Below, piece by piece: positions 1 to 6,332 of a stretch of DNA of 6,470 nucleotides. This DNA comes from Bacillota bacterium (GTDB taxonomy: Bacteria > Bacillota > Clostridia > Lutisporales > Lutisporaceae), in contig JAEXXN010000083.1 of NCBI GenBank assembly GCA_023405875.1, forward strand, positions 1 through 6,470, read 5' to 3'. Both the position numbers and the translations under genes were made by a program. A model generated the notes under the pieces. That model made no database searches and was not told the DNA's origin. It saw only the letters and a list, made by a program, of their open reading frames with translations. Position 1 is the first letter of the stretch. Each line of letters opens with the position of its first letter.

Positions 1-1137
1 GTGGGTATAGTATGCGCTTTGGGTATAATAATAGCCTTGCTGGGCTCGATATTTTTCTCCGGGGGTATAACAAAGCAGATCAAAAGCATACTTGTTGCAA
101 TGGAGAGGTTCGGAAGCGGAGATCTGACATCTGTTGCCAATGTCAAAACAAAGGATGAAATAGGACATATTGCAAACAGCTTTAACAAAATGGCGGGGGA
201 TATGAGGCAGCTGCTTGGGGGAGTACAGGAGGCAACCTTCAAATCCCGCACAATAGCAGACAAGATGGCTGAAACTTCAGGTGCAATAAATATCGCAAGC
301 ACAGAAATTGCAAGTGCAGTCCATGAAATAGCAAGCGGAACCTCGGAGCAGGCAAAGGAAGCATCTGAAAGTGTGGAAATAACCAATATACTTGCCAGCA
401 AGATCGCAGACATGGTGGATAAGCTCCAGATCACTGTTGAAAGTACAGAAAAAATGCGTGAAAGAAATGAGCTGGGAACCAGGTCGATTAATAATCTGAG
501 AGACAGGTTCAGAAAGAATACCGAAGCGACCCTGAATGCGTCAAAAGGGGTACAGGAGGTTTCTGAAAAATCCAAATCCATAAGCAAGATAATTGAAACA
601 ATAAACGCCATAGCTGACCAGACAAACCTGCTGGCTCTCAATGCTGCCATAGAAGCTGCAAGAGCGGGTGAAGCAGGTAAAGGCTTCGCAGTGGTGGCGG
701 ATGAAGTCAGAAAGCTGGCTGAAGGCTCTTCAAAGGCTACGGATGAAATAAAGACCATTGTCGAGGATATCGTGCTGCTTATAGAAAAGACCTACAGGGA
801 TATGGAGTATACAGGAAAGCTTGTCAATGAAGCCAATGCAGGGCTTGAAGAGACCAATAACAGCTTCAGGGAGATTGAGGAATCTGTAAAGGAAGTCACA
901 AAGCAAATGGAGCTTCTGAGAGCTGATATCAGTGAAGTGAACAAAGCGAAGGACAAGGTGCTGGGCTCAATAGAAAGCATTACCGCAATAACACAGCAGG
1001 CATCCGCAGCAACTGAAGAAGTAAGCGCCTCTGCAGAAGAGCAGGTAGCATCCATTGAAGATACCGTAAAGTCAATGGAAGAACTGAGCGGCATAATAAC
1101 CCATCTGTCCGATTCGATCAAGGCATTCAAAATCTGA
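1..1137 (+). CDS. Methyl-accepting chemotaxis protein, C-terminal part (5' truncated by window edge)
   Basis: Chemoreceptor that passes a ligand signal from the membrane to CheA/CheW and is adapted by CheR/CheB methylation. What remains begins in a hydrophobic segment (about residues 1-22 of the fragment), the last transmembrane helix. A HAMP linker follows (about 23-75, with the typical GSGDLT and DEIGHIANSFNKM stretches), then a long helical signalling domain to the end. The highly conserved hairpin tip lies at about residues 199-245, with the core ADQTNLLALNAAIEAARAGE and then GKGFAVVADEVRKLAE. Candidate methylation sites are the Glu pairs at 339-340 and 346-347 in an Ala/Ser-rich setting. 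There is no CheR-docking pentapeptide at the C-terminus. The first codon is GTG, but it sits inside the membrane helix with no upstream sequence to judge, so I read it as an internal valine. The sensor domain, and hence the ligand, lies outside the window. Family call is very secure. Confidence 0.96.
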   Translation: MGIVCALGIIIALLGSIFFSGGITKQIKSILVAMERFGSGDLTSVANVKTKDEIGHIANSFNKMAGDMRQLLGGVQEATFKSRTIADKMAETSGAINIASTEIASAVHEIASGTSEQAKEASESVEITNILASKIADMVDKLQITVESTEKMRERNELGTRSINNLRDRFRKNTEATLNASKGVQEVSEKSKSISKIIETINAIADQTNLLALNAAIEAARAGEAGKGFAVVADEVRKLAEGSSKATDEIKTIVEDIVLLIEKTYRDMEYTGKLVNEANAGLEETNNSFREIEESVKEVTKQMELLRADISEVNKAKDKVLGSIESITAITQQASAATEEVSASAEEQVASIEDTVKSMEELSGIITHLSDSIKAFKI

Positions 1138-1153
1138 TATCGGTCAGTATTTT

Positions 1154-1192
1154 ATAACCGTAAAGCATATAATAGCTTTACGGTTATATTTT
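1154..1192 (+). terminator. Intrinsic terminator of the chemoreceptor gene
   Basis: A perfect 13-bp inverted repeat (1154-1166 with 1175-1187, arm ATAACCGTAAAGC) encloses an 8-base loop, and a T-rich run (TTTT, then GTAT) follows. It starts 17 bases after the chemoreceptor stop codon, where a rho-independent terminator is expected, and isolates that gene from the lipoprotein gene downstream. Confidence 0.88.
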
Positions 1193-1277
1193 GTATATCC
1201 AAGGGGACGACCTCGGTGCTGTTGGGTAATAATAACGGTATCTGATTAATTTTAGACAATTTATTTAAGATAATTTG

Positions 1278-1286
1278 TGTTATAAT
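1278..1286 (+). promoter_or_regulatory. Extended -10 promoter candidate for the lipoprotein gene
   Basis: TGTTATAAT is a perfect extended -10 element (TG, one base, TATAAT), 33 bases before the lipoprotein start codon. No good -35 box stands 16-18 bases upstream: the nearest TTGACA-like string, within TTAGACA at 1252-1258, is too far away. Extended -10 promoters often tolerate a weak -35. The flanks are AT-rich. The site lies after the chemoreceptor terminator, which fits an independent transcript. Confidence 0.6.
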
Positions 1287-1319
1287 AACTTTATATAGCT
1301 TAAGGGGGATAATGAGTTT

Positions 1320-1826
1320 ATGAAAAAAGTCACAGCAGCGCTCCTGGTGTTCATACTGATATTTTCGGCGGCAGGATGTGTGAAGAAGTCGAATACATAC
1401 TTGTTCCAGAACAAGGATAAAAGCTGGAGCATCGATATGCCCAATGAGTTTGTAAAGGACAGGGAAGAATCGGATGAGCAGCAGAAGACAGTCAATACAT
1501 ATTTCGAAACTGAAAGTGGAACCACTCTTGTTATAAGCGAGTTAAAGGATGAAAAGCTTGAGGTCAATGAAGATCTGCTGAAGGCAGAAATGGCAGAGGA
1601 TAATTATTTGAAGGTTGAACGGTATAATACAGTGGACATCAAGGGCATCGGCAAAGCCTACGGTGCTTTGGTTAACGATGAAGTCACCGGTATGGCCATG
1701 ATATATTATAGAATGAAGCACAAGGATAATGTCGTATCCTTTATTTTGTACCGCAAAGGGGCTTTCACCGTTGAACAGGAGGCCAAAGCCGTGGCGATGC
1801 TGGGTACTTTTAAAGGCCAGGAGTAA
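1320..1826 (+). CDS. Small secreted lipoprotein of unknown function
   Basis: A 168-residue protein with a classical lipoprotein signal: Lys-Lys at positions 2-3, a hydrophobic core at about 4-16 and the lipobox AAGC with the acceptor cysteine at residue 20. It should therefore be exported, lipidated and held on the outer face of the membrane, leaving about 149 mature residues. The mature part is charged, starts with a short aromatic region containing a WSIDMP motif, and appears to be one alpha/beta domain. The pattern (Trp-hydrophobic-Pro near the start, TTLVIS strand, late MIYYR and VVSFILYRK strands) faintly recalls PsbP/Mog1-like domains of bacterial lipoproteins, but I cannot confirm that. 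Start choice: AAGGGGGA (1302-1309) stands 10 bases before the ATG and the signal peptide begins right there. The gene is flanked by its own promoter candidate and terminator, so it is probably monocistronic. Coding and lipoprotein status are secure; function is not known. Confidence 0.88.
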   Translation: MKKVTAALLVFILIFSAAGCVKKSNTYLFQNKDKSWSIDMPNEFVKDREESDEQQKTVNTYFETESGTTLVISELKDEKLEVNEDLLKAEMAEDNYLKVERYNTVDIKGIGKAYGALVNDEVTGMAMIYYRMKHKDNVVSFILYRKGAFTVEQEAKAVAMLGTFKGQE

Positions 1827-1830
1827 TGAT

Positions 1831-1863
1831 AAAAACGGTCAATTTGAAATTGACCGTTTTTTT
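1831..1863. terminator. Strong intrinsic terminator, probably bidirectional
   Basis: Hairpin with GC-containing arms ACGGTCAATT and AATTGACCGT around a 3-base loop (about 1845-1847), preceded by A5 and followed by T7 on the plus strand. The A-run pairs with the T-run, so the structure also gives a U-tract on the minus strand. It begins 5 bases after the lipoprotein stop codon and ends that transcript; it can also stop read-through from the convergent YjfB-like gene. Confidence 0.9.
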
Positions 1864-1906
1864 ATAACAAGCAGGAAAATATAAATTACCTTAAACGAGT
1901 TTCAAC

Positions 1907-1951
1907 AAAGGCTTCCTTGGCTGCTAAAATGCTTTAACGGAAGCCTTTTTT
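1907..1951. terminator. Second hairpin between convergent genes; likely terminator of the YjfB-like gene
   Basis: A perfect 10-bp inverted repeat (AAAGGCTTCC at 1907-1916 with GGAAGCCTTT at 1939-1948) encloses a 22-base loop. On the minus strand it starts just after the stop codon of the YjfB-like gene and is followed by TTTGTTG, a modest U-tract. On the plus strand it is followed by a run of T6 that reaches the YjfB-like stop codon. Position suggests the minus-strand role; the T-run suggests it works at least as well on the plus strand as a backup. The long loop makes it weaker than the hairpin at 1831-1863. Confidence 0.6.
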
Positions 1952-2144
1952 ATGCACTGATATCGATATTCGCACCTTTATATGGAGTAACTGACAATTC
2001 CATGGTTTTTGCAGTTGCTTCCTCCATTGCGTCTATGACCATTGCAACACTCTGTGCATCCTGGTTCATCGCTCTCCGCAAATTTGCAATTCCCAGAGCT
2101 TCTCTTACTCCCCGAAGGTTTTCTGCATTCATAGAAACATTCAT
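1950..2144 (-). CDS. YjfB-like putative motility protein
   Basis: Minus-strand gene for a 64-residue protein. The pattern fits the YjfB family (named putative motility protein after Bacillus subtilis YjfB): a mid helix with LGIANLRRAMNQDAQS, a helical middle and a C-terminal PYKGANIDISA tail, close to the family's Gly-x-Asn-Ile-Asp ending. No signal peptide or membrane segment is visible, so it should be cytoplasmic or associated with the flagellum; its molecular role is not established for the family as far as I know. Start choice: an in-frame ATG exists 10 codons upstream (2174), but the ATG at 2144 has AAAAGGGGG (2160-2152) placed 7 bases before it and leaves a family-sized protein. A chemoreceptor gene lies about 800 bp away, in keeping with a motile host, but no flagellar operon is in view. 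No SigD-type promoter is evident upstream on this strand. Confidence 0.8.
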   Translation of the reverse strand: MNVSMNAENLRGVREALGIANLRRAMNQDAQSVAMVIDAMEEATAKTMELSVTPYKGANIDISA

Positions 2145-2151
2145 AAAAATG

Positions 2152-2160
2152 CCCCCTTTT
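2152..2160 (-). promoter_or_regulatory. Ribosome binding site deciding the start of the YjfB-like gene
   Basis: On the minus strand AAAAGGGGG lies 7 bases upstream of the ATG at 2144 and lies between the two candidate ATGs. It therefore falls inside the longer reading that starts at 2174 and favours the shorter, 64-residue protein. Confidence 0.7.
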
Positions 2161-2164
2161 ACAG

Positions 2165-2193
2165 ATTGTAACATAATTATTTATTATTGTACA
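2165..2193 (-). promoter_or_regulatory. Weak promoter candidate for the YjfB-like gene
   Basis: Reading the minus strand, TGTACA (2193-2188), a 17-base spacer and TACAAT (2170-2165) preceded by TGT form a sigma-A-like arrangement with an extended -10. The transcript would start near 2158, leaving a leader of about 14 bases that barely contains the Shine-Dalgarno site. That is tight, so the true promoter may be elsewhere in this AT-rich region, which also has to serve the divergent TPR gene. For that gene I see no convincing promoter. Confidence 0.3.
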
Positions 2194-2240
2194 TAATATT
2201 ACATCCGATATTGAGCAACGCTAATTAAGAGGGTGAGATT

Positions 2241-2906
2241 ATGAACAGCTATAAACTGATAGAAGTATTTGCCAAAATTATAATGTGGATTATAGTGATA
2301 GCAATCAACGGATTGTATTTTTCCGATGCGATGAAGTCTCTGCCTGAAAGGCTGGAGCTGTTTATTATTACCATAGGCTATTCAATGGTTGTAATACTGT
2401 TATGGTTCATGCCCTCGTCAATAGCAGAGAGAAAAGCATATAAAGGCTTGAAATATATTGACAGGGACAATGACAGGGCGGCGGGATATTTTGAGGCTTA
2501 CCTTGCTTCAAAGCTGCTTTCGGTAAATGAAAGGAAGAATGCATTAAGGATTATGGGAGTCATCCATCATAAAAGGGGTGATGACGAAAAGGCCATAGAC
2601 TGTCTTGAAGAAGCCCTTGAATGTCATGACAAGGATAATGATCTCAAGGTAGAGATACTTGGCGCCATGGGAATGATATACTCCGAGTCCGGGGAATACC
2701 AGAAGGCTGTGGAGCATTTTGACAAAACCTTTGAGGTTATTTTTTCCATGTCCAAAGCCCAGATAGACAAGGCAGCATTGCTGCTGGCGGTAGATACCTA
2801 TATAAAGGCAGGCAGGAGAGAGGCGGCGGTAAACATATATGACCGGCTGCTGTTGATTCATGGCTTCAAAAGAGATAAAAGGGTTGAAGAACTGCTGGGC
2901 ATTTAA
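2241..2906 (+). CDS. Membrane-anchored tetratricopeptide repeat (TPR) protein
   Basis: A 221-residue protein. Two hydrophobic helices lie at the N-terminus (about residues 7-27 and 39-58), joined by a short loop with charged residues. A soluble, helical region follows. Within it, about residues 101-134, 139-172 and 180-213 read as TPR-like helix pairs. The first two are clearest, with the consensus spacing G..H...GD.EKAI..LEEAL and GMIYSESGEYQKAVEHFDK; the third (YIKAGRREAAVNIYDRLL) is also recognisable. TPR arrays bind protein partners, so this is likely a scaffold held on the cytoplasmic face, though topology is inferred. Start choice: GAGGGTGA (2229-2236) lies 4 bases before the ATG, which begins just ahead of the first helix. 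No clear terminator follows, so some read-through into the solute-binding protein gene is possible. Specific function unknown; coding status is secure. Confidence 0.88.
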   Translation: MNSYKLIEVFAKIIMWIIVIAINGLYFSDAMKSLPERLELFIITIGYSMVVILLWFMPSSIAERKAYKGLKYIDRDNDRAAGYFEAYLASKLLSVNERKNALRIMGVIHHKRGDDEKAIDCLEEALECHDKDNDLKVEILGAMGMIYSESGEYQKAVEHFDKTFEVIFSMSKAQIDKAALLLAVDTYIKAGRREAAVNIYDRLLLIHGFKRDKRVEELLGI

Positions 2907-2943
2907 TAAAGGGGGTCTTTTTACTGTCAGGTGTTCTTTATAA

Positions 2944-2972
2944 ACGACAAAAAATATGATATATTGTATAAG
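2944..2972 (+). promoter_or_regulatory. Sigma-A-like promoter candidate for the solute-binding protein operon
   Basis: ACGACA (2944-2949, four of six matches to TTGACA) and TATAAG (2967-2972, five of six matches to TATAAT) are separated by exactly 17 bases. Transcription would begin near 2979, inside the first copy of the 13-bp direct repeat, giving a leader of about 50 bases. Another -10-like string, TATGAT at 2955-2960, lacks a matching -35. This is a pattern match in AT-rich DNA, so confidence is moderate at best. Confidence 0.42.
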
Positions 2973-2975
2973 TAG

Positions 2976-3011
2976 ATAGTAATTATCAGTTAAGTAAAAT
3001 AGTAATTATCA
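2976..3011 (+). repeat. Perfect 13-bp direct repeat, candidate operator
   Basis: ATAGTAATTATCA occurs at 2976-2988 and again at 2999-3011, 23 bp start to start, roughly two helical turns, so both copies would face the same side of the DNA. Each copy contains the palindrome TAATTA, and the first lies within the looser dyad GATA-N5-TATC. The pair sits between the promoter candidate and the Shine-Dalgarno site. Tandem same-face sites are typical of dimeric or two-headed regulators, including AraC-type DNA-binding domains like that expected in the YesN-type regulator at the right edge. Which protein binds, and whether it activates or represses, is inference. Confidence 0.5.
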
Positions 3012-3029
3012 TTCGAAGGGCGGACATAT

Positions 3030-4541
3030 ATGTCAAAATCGGCAGATAAGCAGGTGAATAGCCTGGCAAAAAGAATATCCATAATCATTTTAGCATGCAT
3101 ATTGCTGGTCTCATGCACAGCCGGGGATATCGGCAGAGAAAGCTACAAACCCCCGGAGGAAGCACTTCCGCCCAAAACAGACCTTGCCGGCACAAACTTT
3201 GAAAACCTGGAATTGCCGGAAAACTATAATATAAGGCAATTTGAAGGGTTGACTCTCAATTTTATTGTGGAGAATAATCTGTATGCAAATATCCTATCCC
3301 ATGAAAGCGAGGAGTTTTCACAGGTTACCGGCATAAATATCAAAATCAGGCCTGTGGATTTTGACACCCTGGTTCAGAAGGTAAATCTGGATTTTATCGC
3401 ACAGGCGGGAGAATACCAGGTTATATATGTGGACCCTTACCAGACGTTGAACAGGTTCTATGATTATCTGGAGGTACTTAATCCTTATGATAAAGACCCT
3501 GAACTGCCGGGTATAAAGGGTTTTCTTGATGATTTTGTAGACAGTCAGACTGTTGTATGCTCATATTTTGAGAACAAAGAAAACGTATATACTGTACCCT
3601 TTGACAGCACTACCATGATCCTGTATTATAGAAAGGATATTTTTGAAAAGTACAAGGATAGGTTTTACAGCGAGAAGGGCTATGACTGGACTCCCGGAAC
3701 ACCCGGCTTTACCTGGGAAAGATATATTGAGGCCTCGGAGTGGATAAACAAAAATGTGCCCAATGATGAGGTAAAGTACGGCAGCGGGCTGATGGCACAA
3801 ATGCATAATTCCATATTCTGTGAGTTCTCCAATATACTTGCGGCCTATGGAGGAGATTATTTTGCCGATGAAGGAATAAACACCCTTGGCTTGAAGGCTT
3901 ACAACCGCATCAGTACCCTGGATGATAACTTCCTCCAGGCCCTGGAGATATATAAACAGCTGGCAAGGGTATCCGCACCCCAGAGTGTAAATTGGAACTG
4001 GACAGACCTGGCGAGGGTTTTCCGCGACGGTGAGGTCGCTATGATGATGAATTGGGATGAGAACTATACTTATGTGGAGGACGCCGCGCATTCAAAGGTT
4101 GCCGGAAAGGTGGGCTATTCCATCCTGCCTTACGGCGATGCAAGAAGTGCCAATATATATGGAGGCTCCGGCATAGGAATCAATAAATATGCAACAGAGA
4201 ACGAGAAGAAAGCGGCATGGCTGTTTATTTCCTGGGCAACCTCCAGGGACATGCAGCTGAAAGCTCTTAAGCATCCTGAGGGAGGGTGCCTTCCTACGAG
4301 GATATCAGCTTATAATGATCAGTCCATCAGCAGCCAGGAGGCTCCCTTGAAGCATATCGATGCGGTCTTGAATGCCTGGAAGCAGGAGAATATATATTTG
4401 AGGCCCAAGGTGTCAAATTTCTATGAGGTTGAGAAGGTGCTTACCGGTCAGCTGCACAGTATGCTGGTATCAAATGCCGACAGCAGCGAGACGGCACAGA
4501 ATATCTATAATGGGCTGGAGCGGATACGGGATGCCAAGTGA
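3030..4541 (+). CDS. Family-1 extracellular solute-binding lipoprotein (ABC transporter type, probably sugar)
   Basis: A 503-residue lipoprotein of the bacterial extracellular solute-binding protein family 1, which captures sugars or oligosaccharides outside the membrane for an ABC importer or a sensor. A positively charged start is followed by a hydrophobic core (about 16-27) and the lipobox LVSC with Cys29; a linker reaches to about residue 70. Family features: LYYRKDIF at 198-205, the TPGFTWERYIEA region after it, GEVAMMMNW at 334-342 and AAWLFISWATS at 395-405. The many Trp and Tyr residues suit carbohydrate stacking. Length is somewhat above the common 420-450, mostly because of the linker. 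Start choice: GAAGGGCGG (3015-3023) lies 6 bases before the ATG and the signal sequence begins soon after. The next gene, a sensor kinase, starts 19 bases after the stop. No permease or ATPase gene is in view, so the protein could serve transport, sensing or both. Substrate cannot be read from sequence. Confidence 0.92.
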   Translation: MSKSADKQVNSLAKRISIIILACILLVSCTAGDIGRESYKPPEEALPPKTDLAGTNFENLELPENYNIRQFEGLTLNFIVENNLYANILSHESEEFSQVTGINIKIRPVDFDTLVQKVNLDFIAQAGEYQVIYVDPYQTLNRFYDYLEVLNPYDKDPELPGIKGFLDDFVDSQTVVCSYFENKENVYTVPFDSTTMILYYRKDIFEKYKDRFYSEKGYDWTPGTPGFTWERYIEASEWINKNVPNDEVKYGSGLMAQMHNSIFCEFSNILAAYGGDYFADEGINTLGLKAYNRISTLDDNFLQALEIYKQLARVSAPQSVNWNWTDLARVFRDGEVAMMMNWDENYTYVEDAAHSKVAGKVGYSILPYGDARSANIYGGSGIGINKYATENEKKAAWLFISWATSRDMQLKALKHPEGGCLPTRISAYNDQSISSQEAPLKHIDAVLNAWKQENIYLRPKVSNFYEVEKVLTGQLHSMLVSNADSSETAQNIYNGLERIRDAK

Positions 4542-4546
4542 AGGAC

Positions 4547-4552
4547 AGGGGG
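4547..4552 (+). promoter_or_regulatory. Ribosome binding site deciding the GTG start of the sensor kinase
   Basis: AGGGGG lies 8 bases before the GTG at 4561 and after the stop codon of the preceding gene. The rival in-frame ATG at 4531 has only GGAG (4517-4520) 10 bases ahead and would overlap the upstream gene by 11 bases. The still earlier ATG at 4423 lies deep inside that gene and would add a Cys/Arg-rich stretch unlike any kinase N-terminus. Confidence 0.65.
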
Positions 4553-4560
4553 AAAAACAG

Positions 4561-6300
4561 GTGAGCAGGATCAGGAAATATAATTCTCTCAGGATCAAGC
4601 TTGGTATTTTCGCAATTTTATTGATTGCTATTCCTGTATTGGTAATATCCTTTACTTATTCAAGGACGGTAAAGGAAATAATAAAGAACAAATATACCGA
4701 AACTGCGATACAATCAGTGTTTGAAACAAGCGAAAAGCTTAATTTCATATTGGACGATGTACAGGAGTTTTCCACCGTGATCACCTCAAACAGCGAGCTC
4801 CTGAACATGGTGAACAACCGGTACGATTTTAAGGCGGATGAATTCGGGCGGGTTCTGAGGAGCTTTTTCACCTCCAGGGATGATATTGAGGTAATCGATC
4901 TGATCCTTGAGGATGCCTATTACACGGTAGGAGCCAAGAAGATAAACCGGCTCGAGAGGATCAACAGCCGGTTGGCTGAATCCTCGGGGCAGCCGCTGTG
5001 GCTTCCGTCCAGGAGTGAAGAAATAGAAATACTGTCAGGTAAATTCAATAAAAACTATTTCACACTTGCAAGAAAAATCGTTGATTTCAATACCTTGAAA
5101 AATTACGGGTATTTGCTCATCGACCTGGAGGAGGTAATTCTTGAACAGGCATACCTGGGACTATTGGACAACGATAAGGTGGAAGTGCTTATCTGTGACG
5201 ACCAGGGCAGCATAATAAGCCATTCGGACAAGACAAGGATAGGAAGCTCGATCAATGGAGAGCCATACGGCAAGACGGTGCTGGAGGATATAGACGGGCA
5301 TAATTATGTGCTGTACAAAACCAATATCGACAAGGTGGCTATTTATTCAACCATAAGGAATAACGGCTGGAAGCTTATAAAAACAGTTCCTACAAGCTAT
5401 TTGTACGAGGAGCTGAATCACATACAGAAGTATTTCATGGTAGGCGGTTTTATATATTGCCTGGTCATTATTCTATATATATTGCTGTTTTCAATCAGAT
5501 TTACCGAGCCCATGATGAAGATGATGAATGTAATGAAAAAGGTGGAGCAGGGGGACCTGACCGTAAGGGCGGAAGTAAAATCAAACGATGAGGTGGGTCA
5601 GCTGGGCAGCAGCCTGAACAACATGATAGGCGAAATGCAGGTGCTGATCGGTCAATTGATAAAGGAGGAGCAGGAGAAGAAGGAAGTTGAGCTGGAGGCT
5701 CTCCATGCTCAGATCAATCCCCATTTTCTGTATAATACCCTGAACACAATAAAATGGATGGCCAAAATACAGGGCAACAGTGGTGTAAGCAAAGCCATAA
5801 CAGCCCTTGTAAAGCTTCTGAGGATCAGTACCAATCTGGGCAAGGACATGATCACGCTCAATGAAGAAATAGACTATGTGATGAACTATATAGTGATTCA
5901 GCGGCTGCGCTTCAGCAAAGCCATAAACATAGACTGTAATATTTCCGGGGAGTGTATGAGCCTGACGGTTCCCAAGCTTATACTCCAGCCTATAGTAGAA
6001 AACTCCATAATCCATGGGATGGAAGCTGAAGATATTGATATGCATATAACCATCAATGGCTTTGTAAGGGATGGAAGTCTGATCATCGAGCTTCAGGATG
6101 ACGGACCGGGAATAGAGGATGAAATCATGAAGGACATCCTCAGCAATCCTTCGGACAAGAACAGGTTCAGCAAGGTAGGCCTGAATAATGTCAGCCAGAG
6201 GATAAAGCTGTACTGCGGAAGCGAATACGGACTGAAAATCGAGACAAAGCTTGGGGCAGGAACCAAGGTTATTGTCACTTTGCCTGTGAATCCTTCATGA
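4561..6300 (+). CDS. YesM-type sensor histidine kinase (LytS/YehU-like, with HAMP)
   Basis: Membrane sensor kinase of 579 residues that autophosphorylates on histidine and passes the phosphate to its partner regulator, here surely the YesN-type protein encoded next. Order from the GTG start: membrane helix 1 (about 12-33); a large extracellular region (about 34-290) with the look of a double CACHE sensor, ending in the typical GWKLIKTVPTSYL stretch; membrane helix 2 (about 291-312); HAMP (about 313-365, GDLTVRAEVKSNDEVGQL); and a His_kinase domain with the hallmark QINPHFLYNTLNTI, whose phospho-accepting histidine is His388. The ATPase domain shows the N box with Glu480-Asn481, the G1 box DDGPGIED (Asp514, Gly515, Gly517), the second glycine box VGLNNV (Gly540) and GAGTKVIVTLP near the end. 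All catalytic motifs look intact. It lies 19 bp after the solute-binding protein gene and 32 bp before the regulator, suggesting co-transcription. The signal is probably a carbohydrate or related solute, perhaps delivered by the upstream lipoprotein; that is inference. Confidence 0.93.
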   Translation: MSRIRKYNSLRIKLGIFAILLIAIPVLVISFTYSRTVKEIIKNKYTETAIQSVFETSEKLNFILDDVQEFSTVITSNSELLNMVNNRYDFKADEFGRVLRSFFTSRDDIEVIDLILEDAYYTVGAKKINRLERINSRLAESSGQPLWLPSRSEEIEILSGKFNKNYFTLARKIVDFNTLKNYGYLLIDLEEVILEQAYLGLLDNDKVEVLICDDQGSIISHSDKTRIGSSINGEPYGKTVLEDIDGHNYVLYKTNIDKVAIYSTIRNNGWKLIKTVPTSYLYEELNHIQKYFMVGGFIYCLVIILYILLFSIRFTEPMMKMMNVMKKVEQGDLTVRAEVKSNDEVGQLGSSLNNMIGEMQVLIGQLIKEEQEKKEVELEALHAQINPHFLYNTLNTIKWMAKIQGNSGVSKAITALVKLLRISTNLGKDMITLNEEIDYVMNYIVIQRLRFSKAINIDCNISGECMSLTVPKLILQPIVENSIIHGMEAEDIDMHITINGFVRDGSLIIELQDDGPGIEDEIMKDILSNPSDKNRFSKVGLNNVSQRIKLYCGSEYGLKIETKLGAGTKVIVTLPVNPS

Positions 6301-6332
6301 TATGTTTTGATCAAAGCAAAGGAGGGGCTTAT

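Noticed and set aside
1..3. GTG at the first base as the start codon of the chemoreceptor
   Set aside because: The reading begins in the last membrane helix, so sensor domain and first helix are missing; the gene must extend beyond the left edge.
1138..1319. Possible riboswitch or small RNA between the chemoreceptor and lipoprotein genes
   Set aside because: After the terminator is taken out, fewer than 130 bases remain, with no conserved aptamer pattern or paired architecture that I recognise.
2002..2196. Plus-strand frame of 64 codons opposite the YjfB-like gene
   Set aside because: No ribosome site, and the minus-strand reading has both a good ribosome site and family-like sequence.
2204..2211. 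TCCGATAT resembling the -10 of a SigD (flagellar sigma) promoter, reading toward the TPR gene
   Set aside because: No TAAA-like -35 at the required 15-base distance (TATT stands there); a chance match is likely.
2907..2943. Possible terminator after the TPR gene (AAAGGGGGTCTTTTT)
   Set aside because: No stem of useful length forms; the T-run is not preceded by a stable hairpin.
3561..4091. Long open frame on the minus strand (176 codons) opposite the solute-binding protein
   Set aside because: It has no recognisable domain and lies wholly within a clear gene on the other strand; it is a by-product of that gene's codon use.
4423..4560. Upstream extension of the sensor kinase frame inside the solute-binding protein gene
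   Set aside because: It overlaps a secure gene by over 100 bases, has no good ribosome site and encodes a Cys/Arg-rich stretch unlike a kinase N-terminus.
5581..6045. Open frame of 154 codons on the minus strand opposite the kinase domain
   Set aside because: The plus strand carries intact His_kinase and ATPase motifs here; the minus-strand product is low in complexity (Leu run) and has no family likeness.
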